Below, piece by piece: positions 63,981 to 64,000 of a stretch of 64,000 nucleotides of DNA. Where the stretch lies: NCBI GenBank assembly GCA_023362775.1, contig JALMGJ010000006.1, positions 13,433,501 to 13,497,500 on the forward strand, written 5' to 3'. The notes below the pieces were generated by a model. The model had not been told where the DNA came from and did not search any database. It saw only the letters and a list, made by a program, of their open reading frames with translations. The number at the start of each line of letters is the position of its first letter. The first letter of the stretch is position 1. This stretch comes from Charina bottae. Taxonomy: Eukaryota; Chordata; Lepidosauria; Squamata; Charinaidae. The translations under genes and the position numbers were made by a program.

Positions 63981-64000
63981 AGGTTGAGGAAGACACAGAC

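Noticed and set aside
1..64000. CRISPR arrays, operons, riboswitches or other bacterial features
   Set aside because: Introns, LINEs, SINEs and microsatellites show this is vertebrate DNA; the tandem repeats present are microsatellites or duplicated exons.

Overview
The window is eukaryotic DNA, and its repeats point to a squamate reptile (lizard or snake). It holds many BovB-type RTE LINEs of two subfamilies (one full-length and intact), L2 and CR1 LINEs, an R2/R4-like LINE, a Ty3/gypsy pol fragment, two kinds of tRNA-derived SINE, and many short hAT-like fold-back elements with 8-bp target duplications. The species cannot be fixed from sequence alone.

Two host genes are visible, and both orthologues act in sperm. 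(1) The last four coding exons of PLCZ1 (phospholipase C zeta, the sperm-borne egg-activating factor) lie on the + strand at 16006-22372. They encode the end of the Y catalytic domain and the C2 domain, followed by AATAAA at 22392. The N-terminal exons were not found and probably lie upstream of the window. (2) On the - strand, 28176-27311 is one exon encoding a complete F-actin capping protein alpha subunit, called CAPZA3 because of its sequence and its PLCZ1 neighbour. It is not a stand-alone intronless gene. It opens with an in-frame phase-1 splice acceptor, and upstream, out to 62260, lie about 18 small exons on the same strand. All of them start and end in phase 1 and encode Pro/Thr/Lys/Glu/Ala-rich low-complexity peptide. 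A first coding exon with ATG is at 62260-62194. Joining every exon gives 2,727 nt, an open frame of 908 codons plus stop: about 620 residues of modular, probably disordered tail fused to a 287-residue capping domain. This repeated-exon CAPZA3 is the most interesting feature of the window.

Layout: 1-8.65 kb is a LINE pile-up (BovB, an unassigned LINE and a second RTE family). 8.6-16 kb is mostly unannotated, with CR1 relics. 16-22.4 kb is PLCZ1. 22.4-27.3 kb is intergenic with fold-back and L2/CR1 remnants. 27.3-62.3 kb is CAPZA3, whose introns hold L2, gypsy, BovB, SINE and hAT-like insertions. Within it, 61-44 kb carries a tandemly duplicated 1.4-1.5 kb unit (exon B, micro-exon C, exon A2, shared intron block) present four times. 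62.7-64 kb is the R2/R4-like LINE just upstream of the first CAPZA3 exon.

PLCZ1 and CAPZA3 are convergent here (tail to tail), unlike the head-to-head mammalian arrangement. Several insertions sit in only one copy of the duplicated CAPZA3 units, so the other copies act as empty sites and order the events: duplication first, transposition later. All exon joins are inferred by eye from splice sites, phase and homology between copies; no transcript data or database search was available.
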